64,000 nucleotides of DNA from Pisolithus tinctorius (taxonomy: Eukaryota > Basidiomycota > Agaricomycetes > Boletales > Pisolithaceae): assembly GCA_024663395.1 (NCBI GenBank), contig JANFAH010000001.1, positions 868,001 through 932,000 on the forward strand, read 5' to 3'. The notes under the pieces were generated by a model. That model made no database searches and was not told where the DNA came from. It saw nothing but the letters and a program-made list of their open reading frames with translations. Positions 22,946 to 34,490 of this stretch are shown piece after piece (the first letter of the stretch is position 1; each line of letters begins with the position of its first letter). Both the position numbers and the translations under genes were made by a program.

Positions 22946-23145
22946 GATGGAACAGGACCCCAAATCGTCAACTACCTTTGATATCCACTTCTTCCTGTTC
23001 TTTGCAGCGTTCTGTGTTGTCGACGCATGGATTGGGTCTATCTGGTTCGGCAACGAAACTTGGCTGAGTTGTAGGGACCATTCTGTTTGTTAGCTCTGCA
23101 GCCGCAGTTATGTTCCCGATTCTGGTTATTGGTGTGGTCAATTAG
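22946..23145 (+). pseudogene. M family remnant with internal deletion (inverted)
   Basis: The plus strand begins MEQDPKSSTTFDI, as the M gene at 62521-63325 begins MEQELRSSTTFDI. It then jumps straight to FLFFAAFCVVDAWIGSIWF, which belongs to the last exon. A deletion has removed exons 2 and 3 and parts of the flanking exons, and a frame change follows NETWL. It lies on the opposite strand to all other M copies. Confidence 0.7.
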
Positions 23146-23149
23146 TCCT

Positions 23150-25250
23150 ACTACGATCTCACAACATGTACCTTGGGAATTCTGGACACGACATTAGAAT
23201 GAGGAAATTTATATCTTACAATCCAGCCCTTAGCAACAGTCACGTGGAAGGCGTTTAACACGCTTGCCCACCGTTCCCAACATTTTCGCCCTTGGGTAAA
23301 CATCAAAGCCTCGATAGCCAATCGCCATGCATTGATAGGTCAACGTCCCTTTACGTGCTACTCGCCATTTGCAATGAGGCATATAACACATGCTGGGGGA
23401 AGGTCATAGACGCTTGAGTAAAATGTATTGAACCTAGTATAGCCTAGGTGGACCAAAGATGACAGCATGGCGGCCGGACGTTGAGCGTCGCAACCTTGAG
23501 CGCTGAGCAGCAATGTAAATGACTCCCCTCGACCCACAAAGCGAAGCCTACAAACTATGTGGGTGGAACCAAGATATGTGGGAACGTGGAACATGTTCCG
23601 GAGAAGCTTGTGATTGCGCCTAGATATCACCTGCTCTTCCAAAGCGAAGACTCCGTCACAACACGTATTCCAGAGAGTATAGCGCATTGTTGTATATGGT
23701 TATTTTCCTTCTTTTTTCAGCTTTGTTACTGTAATTCGGAATGAACGAAACTGTAATACATAAATTAGCGCCTGCAATTGATATGAATGAAACATTGCCT
23801 GCCACATCTAATAAGCGACAAACATGAGGAGATGTGAATGGAAGAGCTCCCTTCAGGGACTTCCACACATAGTTAGAACATTCCTGACCCGTGTATAATT
23901 TGCAACGTGTGTACTTATGTCTCATACTGGCCCCGCAGAGGTGCAGTATCTCTGGCAGATAGTTTCAATCTTAAATGTTGACAGAGACTGACTTACAGAC
24001 AAGACGCGATATATTTTCCTAGGTCTGTTAGCATGTTTCGAATTCGCGTGTGGATCGTCAACTTGATTTGCGCGGTGTCGAGAGCCGGACAGATTAGAGA
24101 TTGTCACTTACATGATTTTGACATGGTTCCGTTAGGTATTAGGAACTCAATCTGGTAGTGGAGACTCTACTCTTGCTATCAATTCTCTTATTCTCATACT
24201 CCCGTGCAGTAATTGGGACCTAGGTGGGCCTCCGACCAATCACCATTTCCTTGATGTAAAGTGTGTGCCCACGTCCCGTCCCCTCCACAACGTGTTTAGC
24301 TCTATCATGCAGTAGTGGATAGTCACCGATCGGCACTCACGACAATCCATCGACAGGATAGCTTCATGGTTGTACAGAAAGACCTGTTAATGCATGGAGA
24401 TTAGTTATGGAGGATCTGACGTTTAGCCAAGAGCTAAAACGCTGGGCGGGGTAAGTGAGCTAACGCCTTCCATGTTCGTGTCGAAGATCAAGGGGGTGAA
24501 CCGCGAATCCACGCCGGATTGCGCAATGCCTGCATGCATATAAACTTCTTGATTGATCCGAGTATTATGGTACTTACTATAATCCAGCTTCCTAGGTACG
24601 GCCAAAGTACACCTCCATGGCTATATTTTCTTGGAGCTTCCCATGGAAAACGACGACCTCTTCATGCCTAGTCAAGTATCAAGGGTTCATTGCAGGATAT
24701 CGGAAATGTTTGCGACGAACGCAGGGGACATGGCTGACAGTGTTTATACAACCTCGCTACGCGTGCCGTGTTTTCCAGGATGTACATTAGAGGGGAGTTC
24801 GATTAAACGGTGGATAGACTCTTGAATAACCTGCGACACGTGCGAACCTGAGGAGAGGACAAGATTGGCGGTTAACTGACCCGGTGGTACCGTTCACTGC
24901 CGTTATGAATTCGCTCGGTTTCAGCAGGATGATGGCCGATACATTCTGACATCGCAGTCAAACACCGCCAATCGCCGAGACCGTTCAAATTGTGCTGGGG
25001 GGTGCTCGGAGTCCAGTACGTGAGTGACTGGGTGCATGCATAGGAAATGGGTAAAAGTATCCGGACCTATGGAGCGACGGCGCCTTGCTGTGATCATATA
25101 GTCATCAAACATATTAATTCTGAGAGTCTGATGTTTGCGACGAATCACCCTTCTTTTCAAGGTCAGCACACGCTGGCATAAGCTATGGTGAATCCGAGAA
25201 ACACACGGGACATACGTGGGGCCTGTGGTTTGACCTGAAGATCAATTCAG
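23150..25250. repeat. R segment (copy 2)
   Basis: The copy is collinear with copy 1. The minus strand shows a GTAAGTGAC donor near 24105 and a branch-like CTAAC followed by AG near 24020, then another GTAAGTCAG donor near 23990. These are the best signs that R was once an intron-containing gene. Coding pieces such as NYVWKSLKGALPF (near 23860) are conserved in copies 4 and 6. No family is assigned. Confidence 0.4.
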
Positions 25251-26200
25251 CTTTCGTCTACTCTTCAAGTTTGTTCCTATCCCTCCTCCCTCCATTTCCA
25301 CATGCTCCATGGTCCACCTTTCGTGTTGAGGGAAGTTGTCGGAAGTCTTGCCGCCATCGTCGGTGCACGACACTGGCCCGCACCAGGAGATTTAAGAACC
25401 CCATAGATGTGTTTTAGACGGAGAACTCGCGAACACGTACCACCTCCAGTCAAGTACATAATGCAATGCCAAGGATGCGTCCGAAGGGTCTCGCGCCGGA
25501 CACTGAGCGATGTACTTATGTGGAATGGCAGCTCAAGCACACCCCGCTGGGTTGCTCGCAGTTGATTGGCAAATGCTGCCACCGGCTGAACAATGTAATG
25601 TAGAGGATAGATGTTTTGTGTGCGTGTATTTGTCCCATCACCCGTCCGCACTCCCTGTGGCCCAGTTCATGTTCTAGCATATGGTACGCACTTGGATTGT
25701 ATCGTACTCTTGAAGGACTTCTTCTCAATCCGTCCGCGTGCATTTGCCATCACCAAACAGAGATGTGCACTGGTTACAATTTCTAAAGCGCGACGGATGG
25801 CCCGACACAAGTTTACTCATCTGACACGTTTAGCGCGATATCCCCCATATACTTGAAACGTTTCTATCTTTCCTCAGGCTGCCGAGGACTACAAAAATGA
25901 CGCTCGCATACTCTACGTACCTCCTACCCAGAGGAGTTGACTCAAGCCGACTCTTCCGTCCTCCACCAAAAAGAGTGCACTCGTGTTGAAGTTGCAAAAG
26001 CTTCTGAAGTAATAGGCATCGTGGTTGATGGTGTGTCCTCTATTTGCGTTACCAAGCTCGAGGGGCTACGAGAATTAATACTACATGACGTAGCAGGTTT
26101 CTTGTTGGTTCCCTGAGCTCGGCACGACAAGCCCACAGTCAACACTGCTTGATTTAGAGCACTGCCAGGTGCCTTGAAATTCGTACGGTTCAACTACTAA
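25250..26200. repeat. G segment, unidentified sequence
   Basis: Parts of this stretch resemble 57900-58080 and 59880-60300. A shared plus-strand piece near 25690-25765 reads KDFFSIRPRAFAITKQ (KDFSPMRQRAFLITKQ at 60190-60230), with a splice-like boundary after ITKQ at 60230. It may be one exon of an unknown gene. Nothing else is supported. Confidence 0.3.
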
Positions 26201-26204
26201 AATC

Positions 26205-27060
26205 GTTGTGTACGTTCATCCCGTTGAGGGTGGTCAACCTTTTCGTGTGTGCGAGTGAGGTGTGTGAAGGAGGAGGTAAAGAACGAATCTGAGAGCACTT
26301 GCCACCCGACCATGTGACTTCTTCCCTCCCATTCTTTGCTCCCTTTAAACCTCGCGTACCCCGTAACGAGTTCTTGAAGGATAGGATGTAGCTGATCTTT
26401 TGCGCGTAGACGTAACTTGAGCGCGTCCATGAAGGTTATGAAGTTCTGTGCGTTACATGTTTAGTGCAAAGATCGAGCGTGCAGTGAGACGCGGAGAAGT
26501 GGAAAATAGGTGAGCAGAGTATCGAAGGATCTTCGTACCTGTGTCGTTTCAGCTATCTATTTTCCAGTCTCAGGACCAGCCTCGCTCGAATGCTCCACCG
26601 TAGCGGGTACCCTTACCTTGATCCTATGCAACGCAGCAGGCGTGTCAAGCTATGTCATCGCCGCACGTACAGAACAAGATCAAAATAAAGGGTGAGCAAG
26701 GAGAAAGAGGAGAAACGGGACTTACACGATAGCGGGTCATGAACTCCTCAATCGACGGGACCGAATCCTTGACCAACTTGAGCATCGTCATATACTGCGA
26801 CAACAACCTCGTGCATGCCGGCGAGCACCTCTCGAGGTATATCTCAGTATGTGCGAACTCCACATTGAACCGACCACAGGATGGATGGAATGGGTAAATA
26901 GTGGTGGGACTCACTCAGCGGCAGCAATTGAATCGCGGACGTATGCGCGTTCCAGAAAGTCCGGTGCGACTACGATACCGAAGAGCGTAGCTAGGAGAGA
27001 GTATTTCTCCCGTTCTGCGTTGGTGGTGTGAAGTCGGACCTCTTCGTCAAGGGACAGCAT
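26205..27060 (-). pseudogene. VPS28-like gene with stop and truncated end (copy e)
   Basis: The exons read MLSLDEEVRLHTTNAEREK and AYVRDSIAAAE. YSPACTRLLSQYMTMLKLVK is also preserved, although the tyrosine at the exon start appears as CSPAC. LDTPAALHRIKVRVP and NFITFMDALKLRLRAKDQ follow. The Trp of GKWIAET is TAG near 26555, the intron 4 donor is GC instead of GT near 26305, and homology ends at 26215 within the exon encoding LTTLNGMN. It is not functional as drawn. Confidence 0.8.
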
Positions 27061-27304
27061 CGTCGTGGTTACGGCAGTACCCAGGAGGTGTACAAAGCTA
27101 TGCCAACTCAGCAGTAGAATGCCAGGGGTATACGCTTGAAAACCCCAGGAGTGATGGTAATAAGGCAGTTAGATAGACAGAGATGTCGTGACATCCACTA
27201 ATAAGAACATTGAAAAGCATGGAGTCGTATCGTACGCAGTCCGGGAATGACAAGGAATAAGCGAGACTGCCGGGTATAAGTATATGTGCGGCCAGCACCG
27301 TCCA

Positions 27305-28707
27305 TCAAGCCTGTTGAGTACTTGCCCCCGCTCTCTTCAACGCCTCCACTTCTTGGAGCAACTTCGCAATCTCTTCCTGCGCTGCCCGTGCCCTTTCCTC
27401 TGCCGCGCGCTCCTTTTGCGCGGCTTCCTCTGCGGCCAGGCGTTCTCTCTGCCTTTCCTCCTCCGCTGCCCGTGCCCTTTCCTCGGCCGCCTCGCGTTGC
27501 TCGCGTTCCTTCTGCCTTTCCTGCTCGGCAGCTTCACGTTGCTCGCGCTCCCTCTGCCTTTCCTCCTCCGCCCTTTTCGCGGCTTCCTCCGCGGCCTGGC
27601 GTTGTTCGCGTTCGCGCTGCCTCTGTTCCTCTTGCTGTTTGGGACATCATAAACACGGACAGTAAACAGAAATCAAAGACAGGTTACCTCTTGTTTAAGC
27701 CTGCGCTGCTGTTCAACTTCCTCAGACAAAGCAGCTCGAGCATCACGATACTTGGCGTACACCTCTTCCCCGCTCGCCTTGAAATCGACCGGTACCCCAC
27801 AGATTGTACCCCCCCGATGGGGCGTGGGATCTTGCTCGGCACCCTCATATAGTATGTTGAGAGCGTCAAACACAGTTGCGGCGAACCAGTGGCATTGTGT
27901 GTCGTGAAGGTTGCACTTGGGTTCCTGTGCCGAGGTTACATAAAGCAAGGTCGCTAGCTCAATTGCAGTAGGCTTTGCGCCAGTAAACGATAAAGTACAG
28001 ACAAGTCGAGACTTGTCGCACTTCTCCTCCACCCAAGCGCCTGCTGCACTAATACGCGTTGCAACGTAAACGCGATCACAGGCGTAGCGCTCGAAACCGG
28101 AGCAAAAAGAAGCTGCAATTTGAGCTGTATTCATCTTCTGTTTTTTTTTTCCCGTCGCTCTTAGTAACTTTGTCTAGCGGAGGACTGCTTTCGTCGGCAC
28201 TACTTACAGTGGAATCGCCGACATCAGGTGAGAGTGCAGAAGTCTCTGGTGGAGTGAGCGGCGACGTCGTGGCGTCTACCTCTGTGTCCGTTTGAGCAAG
28301 GGTATCGGCAACTTGTGTGGCGTCTACAGAATTGTCAGCGGCTTAAGTTACTAACGAATGTGAGCAGAAGTACCTGAGTTTGGACTGCGAACACAACCAC
28401 CACTCTTCTCGGCAATGACAATGCATGTGTGCTGATTGTCGGGGGAAGAGATGTCAAACCGCAAGAACTCATGCTCTGCCCCTTTCCGTTTCTTGTACCA
28501 GCTGACTCCGATGACTTGACAATCCGATGTAAGAGGGTTGTTACGGATGACGGAGTACCACAAGCTGATGTTCGCAGTGTCGTAGGGGGGCCGCTCATGG
28601 AACAGACCTTGAATCTTTGGAGCTTCCGAGACCATTTTGAACAAGCGAAGGCCTCGATGGAAAAGTCTGCGTAGTTTTCTGAGCATGATCCTGTTGTAGA
28701 GGGGCAT
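27305..28707 (-). pseudogene. CCF family gene with homopolymer frameshift (copy 4)
   Basis: The copy starts MPLYNRIMLRKLRRLFHRG and contains VIGVSWYKKRKG, a 50-nt intron near 28320-28370, a Ser/Thr/Pro-rich linker, AQIAASFCSGFER and TQCHWFAATVF. Its Glu/Arg/Gln/Ala tail is the longest of the family, about 115 residues, ending near 27305. Its only clear lesion is an A10 run (plus-strand T10 at 28141-28150) where nine would keep the frame. Copy 2 has ten with an extra G, and copy 3 has nine. A sequencing error here would make the gene intact, so its status is uncertain. Confidence 0.6.
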
Positions 28708-28709
28708 CT

Positions 28710-30140
28710 TTATCTGAGTGGCGATCACAGCGAGATGGCTGGGATGAACTACCGTTGGAATGCCTCCTGCACAGCTCCTGATTACATGATGCAATTCAGT
28801 GCGCGAGACTAAGTTTCACCCTCGTCCAGCTATTATGGCAACAATAAGGATGGCTCTCTTCATACCAGGTATCGACGTTGTAACCTACCTTCCATTCGTG
28901 GATGTCCCTATACTCATACCCTCCACGCCATAGCAATGTGATTCGAGTGTTGCCCAGCGCCCGACCTCCAGTTGATCGTTGCTTTGGCACAGGCTCGTCA
29001 CTCTGTGACGAGATATAGCGGGGTGCTCACAAGAATATTTCTTTGAGTAGTGAATCAATTCTCACAGACATATGCAGTAACTGGATCCAATTGTGCCAAC
29101 TGCAGAGGATTATAGCCCAGGCAGTGGACGGATGTCAGGACCTATTAAAAACGTCACTGATAGACCGCGGATCTAAACTATGGTATCAGGAGGAGGTAAC
29201 CCGCCGGGGCAAGGAAGCTCGCGGATGGCACGAAAGGCAGCGGACATCGGAGGCCCATCTTGTTGCTACGGTGATATTGTATAAAGTACCGATTGCAACC
29301 CAGCGAACAAGGAGCGAGAGAGGCACGTATGTTGTGCGTGCCATGGGCGGGTGATCGTGTTACTTAGATCAATTCAAGGGAAAAAAAAAAAACTCCGATG
29401 AGCAGGAGAGATCCGAAGGCTGCCGCCGCAGGGTAAAAAGTACAAGGACTGTTCGTAAGGCGCTCGACGATGGCACAAGTCATGTATGAGACCGCTTGTG
29501 GTTCAGACTAGGTATTTGATCAACGCGGTATCCAAGGAAACGCCAGAGAATGAGTAGCATACCATCGAAGTTGCACCGCTTCACGGTCTCTCATGCATCT
29601 AGGGGATAAAAAGAACAAGTCCACGGTGTGTGCACAGTTACGTTTCGATGGAGATACGCACACAACACGGCGAGAACCCGGGGTCCGAACCCAATCTTTC
29701 GAGAAGGACATGCCTGGCAGGGAATCTGATTCGGAATCGGTACGTGGAATCTGAACACGTGCAAGGGGGTATGGCATGCTGGGACAAGGACGGTTAGTAA
29801 TATTAAACAGCGACGATAAGAATTCCCTCCAGAAATAAGGCCACTTCGGTGCCTCCGTACCGATTTACGGTACGAAAACAATCTCATGCTGTATGCCTAC
29901 GGCCTGTGCGTGTCCCATGAATATCAATCAATGGCAGCTTGGCATCGAGAACAAAAAAACTCACTTACCACATATGCATCGACTTTGTAACTCGCAAAAC
30001 TGAGTCGCAATTTACGGACAGAACATCCTAGGTCGCGGGCAGAAGAGTTGAAGCGTCGCCGCTGGACAGGGACAAGGCAGTCACGAGTGATTTTCAGGGA
30101 TACGACTCTCAACAACGTTTCGACTACGAAAGACGTGAAA
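28710..30140. repeat. X segment repeat (copy 4)
   Basis: This is the longest copy of X. It holds the small conserved frame at 29043-29354, an A12 tract near 29380 and unassigned sequence with splice-like sites. It is the plus-strand counterpart of 9665-10985. Confidence 0.45.
29043..29354 (+). CDS. Small conserved open frame in X segment (copy 4, 103 aa)
   Basis: The frame starts MSSESILTDICSNWIQLC and ends ERGTYVVRAMGG, and is collinear with the minus-strand frame at 10419-10730. The two differ by scattered substitutions and no indel. The middle part (DRGSKLWYQEE, GWHERQRTSEAHL) is polar and charged. No signal peptide or membrane segment is evident. It may be a small gene or a chance frame in a recent duplication. 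Confidence 0.3.
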   Translation: MSSESILTDICSNWIQLCQLQRIIAQAVDGCQDLLKTSLIDRGSKLWYQEEVTRRGKEARGWHERQRTSEAHLVATVILYKVPIATQRTRSERGTYVVRAMGG

Positions 30141-30141
30141 A

Positions 30142-30545
30142 TCAAGGCTCAGATGGTCCTAAGAGCGGACACTCAGCATCCATCTCAGCCTGCTTCTCAA
30201 TTTCGCGCGCGGTGACATCGTAACCTCGATGATGCATCGCGGTCGTGTTGGCCGTCCGTACCCATACGCGACAGAATGACAATCCCCGCAATTGGGGTGC
30301 TCCGGTCAACGACGGTCGGCGCGGCTCGGGGGTGGGGGGGTTGGGGGAATGAACTGGGGGTGGCATGCCCCTTTGTTCCTTCGTTCGTAGACCCATCGGA
30401 GCAGGGAAGATTGGGGAGGGGATAGTTGCATCACAATAGACAAAGAGGTATAAAAATACAAAATAGTTACCGGCGTCGCAGACGAGGGAGGCGGTCGTTT
30501 GGGCAAGGACTGGAATCAAGGAGAAAGTGAAGGTAGGGCATCATA
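30142..30545 (-). pseudogene. Cerato-platanin-like pseudogene CP' (copy 4)
   Basis: It has the AQTTASLVCDAG start, an AT-rich stretch that could be an intron, and PSPIFPAPMG where cerato-platanins have LACSDG. The shared frame change before NCGDCHSV is also present. Extra G/C changes near 30330-30360 damage it further. Collinear with copy 3 at 15869-16250. Confidence 0.6.
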
Positions 30546-31380
30546 GCCTTTGAGGAACGGGACTCGTGTCGATCGTTGGGATCGGCTCGGATGGGGAGTC
30601 AAACCTAGTAGATGGAAGGAGGGAGAGTCTGACAGCATCTCATTTTCAGGGTCTGCACGGTGCTCCAGCAGCGCATGGGATTCAGAGATTGTGTTGCCAA
30701 GGAATTTCATCGATACAACGCAGCTGGATAGCATGCCCAAATCACCGTAGGCAGAAAGCTGTGCTTGGAGGAAAAATTGTACTCGTTCTACATATTGCGT
30801 AAGCACGCTGAGGCTAGGGCGGTGCCGCATCCTTCGAAGTTCCTGGCAACCCTTACATCCACATCCTGCCTACGACAAATTTATCAAGTGGACGTTCGAC
30901 CTGAGAAAACATGGAGAACACCTACCGCGGAAGGCAAGGTTGTCGCCAACATCTCGCGGCAACGTCTTTGTCTGGATTTTCCGTTCCCGTCGGAAATTGG
31001 CATCGCAGTCATGATGCCACTCTCGCACGGCTGTGAGAAAAGTCGTCGACAACACGCGCCGTAGCTGTATTGGCTCGCTGACTTGTTAGTACTCCCGTCG
31101 AAGTCATATGCCTTTGCTGCAAGGACGAGTACGATTGGAGGGCCGTGCATGGCGAGCAGTATCATCGTATGACAGGTTCAGTGCTCCTGCGGTGTGTTCC
31201 CATTTTAGTTTCGAGCCCGTGGCGGTCACCCCTTCTCCAAATCGTCGCTCGTGTACGACCCCATCAAAAATTAGAGTGGTTAACTCGTTGATCCGGAAAC
31301 GGCTGCCACTCGTTGATCGCTTTCCCACTGAACTCTTGCTACGTGTTAGGTACCCAAGCAGTGTCTTGTAAGGGGAAGCA
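30546..31380 (+). repeat. F segment (copy 4)
   Basis: The copy matches 16255-17090. The plus strand reads KRLPLVDRFPTELLLRVR near 31300-31345. The possible F-box start is present, but no following F-box helices are seen. Confidence 0.4.
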
Positions 31381-31561
31381 AGATGTCGGTACAGCGCTAC
31401 GTGGCTGGAGGGATACCGAAGCTCCCCAACCCCGCGGAGCTACACCGCGCGTGTTGACAATAACAGCATAGCAGTCTAGAAGACCCGTTTAAAGAGGAGC
31501 GGATGCCGCCTAATCAACGTGCTGAGTTGGTCGATACTGCGGGTCACGACCCAAGCCGAAA

Positions 31562-31998
31562 GTGGACTTCATCCTGGAACTTGGATGTCGAATTGACTGC
31601 TCAGGATTTTCTTTGAAAGTGGTAAGTGGTTTTCGATGTTCGCCCGCTAGAATGGTGTTACTATCCTACCAGGTGCTTCCCTTGCGTTCTTTCATGAAAA
31701 AAAGTTTCCCTTGCATGGTGAGGGACGTGAGATTTTTCGAAGTCGACAAGGTCCACCTCGACAACCCACCGTGCGATGGCTATCAATCCACAGAAATCGT
31801 GACTCTGCCCTAACTCTAGGGTTCTTCAAATTCGAAATGCGAATCGTTTGCCATGCGATAACTTTCGATCCAGAATTTTATGTCGCATGGTCGTCCATTG
31901 ATGGCAGGTTCGTAGAGCTCTGCTTTCCGGAGCATGTGAAGGAGCTTCAGGGGTTGAAGGGTCCGTTCATCAATGTGGCTTGTTTTGTATTCGACTAA
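31562..31998 (+). pseudogene. Fx segment, unidentified gene remnant (copy 4)
   Basis: This is the best-preserved Fx copy. MDFILELGCRIDCSGFSLKV is followed by an intron-like GTAAGT..ACCAG, then SFMKKSFPCMVRDVRFFEVD, and a last piece with ITFDPEFYVAWSSIDGRFVE and the closing NVACFVFD. The reading frame is not continuous across the middle without further splicing. It could be a real gene with three small exons, but no family is recognised. Confidence 0.4.
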
Positions 31999-32391
31999 GC
32001 GCTGAAGATCTATTAAGGCAAGTTCGTATCCGTCATATTGTTCGAACGTTTTCTCTGTAACGCTCTTTGCAACGAATCAAACGAGAAGTTGGGAAAATGC
32101 GTACTTGCGGACAGTGGATACAAACGATTGACGAGAGTCTGGATTGAAAATGTCTGTTGGAAGCAGAAGGAAGTGCCTAGATGTTACACAAACCACGTAT
32201 CAAGTCTAAGGTACCGATAAAGGCACCGACAACGTCCTGGTACAAGTTGTCCAAGTGAAGCTATAATCAAAGGATCAACGGGTCCCTGTACAGAACTCGA
32301 TACACCGCCAAGAAATACAGACAAGGTCCTTTAATGCCGATCCCTGCTAACATACCGCTCGCAAGGTTAACTGCGCCGTCACGTCCCACCC

Positions 32392-32814
32392 TCACAAGCC
32401 ACATTCGCTGGCGGGCACTTCAGCAGCAGTGACCTCCACTCTCCCTAACGCGCTTGCCTGCCCGTTCGTCAGTACGTTCATCGCCTGCGGTGACACCGTA
32501 AACCCATCCTTCGACACATCCAGTGCAAGGATGTTAATGGTGTTCTTTGCATACGTGATGGCGTAACATTTGTCGCAGTTAGCATCGTTCCAGTTCGCGA
32601 TGGTTGGTGCGCCCCCGAGGTAAGGGACGTTGGGGAAGGAGCTGAAGGTGGTGTACCCTTTGCTTTCGAGTCCGTTGGTCCCGTCAGAGCAGGCGAGACT
32701 GGAGAGGAGACAGTTGGCATCGCCATAGATGGCGTCATAGGCGAGAAAAGTGGCCATCTGCCCGAGAACAGGCGTGGAGAGGAAGACATCAAAACTGAAG
32801 TAGAGGTACAGCAT
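32392..32814 (-). CDS. Cerato-platanin family secreted protein (copy 2)
   Basis: This intact 140-codon gene is collinear with 17982-18404. It has a signal peptide of about 18 residues ending VLG, then QMATFLAYDAIYGD, SLACSDGTNGL, KGYTTFSSF, APTIANWNDANC, INILALDV and SECGL. The five cysteine positions are the same as in copy 1, but the Gly between the paired cysteines is Asp (NCDKC). Secretion and a cell-wall or elicitor role follow from the family. A TATA-like run lies about 110 bp upstream. Copies 1 and 2 are 14.41 kb apart in the tandem duplication. Confidence 0.95.
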   Translation of the reverse strand: MLYLYFSFDVFLSTPVLGQMATFLAYDAIYGDANCLLSSLACSDGTNGLESKGYTTFSSFPNVPYLGGAPTIANWNDANCDKCYAITYAKNTINILALDVSKDGFTVSPQAMNVLTNGQASALGRVEVTAAEVPASECGL

Positions 32815-32959
32815 TGTTGGCGAATGGCGCTTGTCTCGGTCGCAGGGATGAGATCGGATGAGGAGTCAGGCCTGGCAGACCGACGGAGGCACGAGTCTCG
32901 TAAAGTATCGCGCCGTCGACGCCTTTATATATATTCTTATCGCTGGATTAGGCTTACGC

Positions 32960-34489
32960 TGGCAGACGGTCATATGGAGATCCATGTGCGTTGCAGACTT
33001 CTGACAGAGATCCTCGTTTCACCGTCACCTGTGGAATGGCAGGGATGCGTGGAGCACATGGTAACCTTGCGCTCGAAGATGTGATACGAACCTTGCTGCG
33101 GGGCGGATATGCTTTTCAGTTCCTTCTTCGGAGGACGCTCAAGATGACTTGGAACATGGAGAAGTGCTTGGTAGGGAGTCCGAACGGTAGAGCTTCGGGG
33201 GGCTCACCCAACTATCGCGCCAAAAAGCGGTACATGTCTGTTCCAGGTTCCTCCGTCAAACGATAAGGAGTGCTTATGGTCAGAGAGTCGCGACTGGACA
33301 CGTCAGCGTGACGTATTCGACGGGGGCATGATCGGAATGAAGTTGCTCAGTTGACTTCCGGTTCACTCGACACTTACCGGTTATGATGAATGCGATCTTG
33401 AGGCAAGATGAACAATTGTGCACGGTGGGTGGGTGCGGGCGTCCTTCACCTCCTGCTCAATTAATGATTACGCTGAACTTTAGAGTCCAGTTCCAGCAAA
33501 CCGAGGCCATGGCTTTGCGGATTTCCACCCCTAGGGGCGGCCCAAGGACATAACGGGAATTGATTGTTCGCAAAATCGTCTACTTCTTAGTGGCCACTCG
33601 TCGTTTCACAAGATTTGATTTCCTTGATTTTGTGCCATTTCCGTGCAGAATTCGTCGTCCTCGTTCCCGAGGAACGTTGCTACAACAGAGAATGCACAAA
33701 TGCACAAATGCCATGGCCTTCCAGCTTGTCCAGAGTCGAAGATGTATATGGCGGCCGTTGTCGCAGAACCGGAGATGATAGTGGAACGCACCATGAATAC
33801 CCCCAGCGGGACTAGTAGGGCTCCCTTAACCACTATGCGCACTATGTTTACTCGGATGCACATGAAGGTGAGGATCGACCGGACCTTCACCATGACATGT
33901 GTTAGTTGTTCCAGAAGGGTGGTCGGTGGCTGCCAAGCGAGAGTTCCCTTCTCGACTTGAGGTCGTGCTTGCGATCCGGTCCAAAGCAGGTGCTCAGATT
34001 TCGGCATGAATGTACATTCATAGGAAATGAAAACGTGTGTGCATGTTCCACTATCGCTGCTTTGCAAAGCAGAGTCAGCAGAAGCGATACGCAAGGTTCG
34101 TTACTATGGTCACAGTTAGCTACCATCCCGTGAGGTCCGATTCGTGTGGCAGGGAATCGAGGAAGCGTCGTGAAGTGCGCCGGACAGTTACACTCGCAGA
34201 AGGAGGTACTGTCGTATGTTCCTCGTGCATCTACACGCTGTCATACCAATCACTGCAGTGTTGCCGAGTGCTCTTGGACCAGACAGCTCTATTAAATCCA
34301 CCAGCGCAACAGGTTGTCGCAAACGACCCGGAGTAGATTTGAAAGGCATCATGATAACCGCAAACCTCAACGAATTCTTTTGCGTTCACGGTGGCTGTTG
34401 CCAGGGACTGACTTCCAAGATATGAATTTCGATGTTCCAATCCCAAGTATCCAGAAAATACAAGATGTGTGTTGTGATATAGTAGCAGA
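32960..34489. repeat. W segment (copy 2)
   Basis: The copy is collinear with 18550-20055. Minus-strand blocks such as KVRSILTFMCIRVNIVRIVV near 33830-33890 are shared, with frame breaks. No intact gene is visible. Confidence 0.45.
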
Positions 34490-34490
34490 A

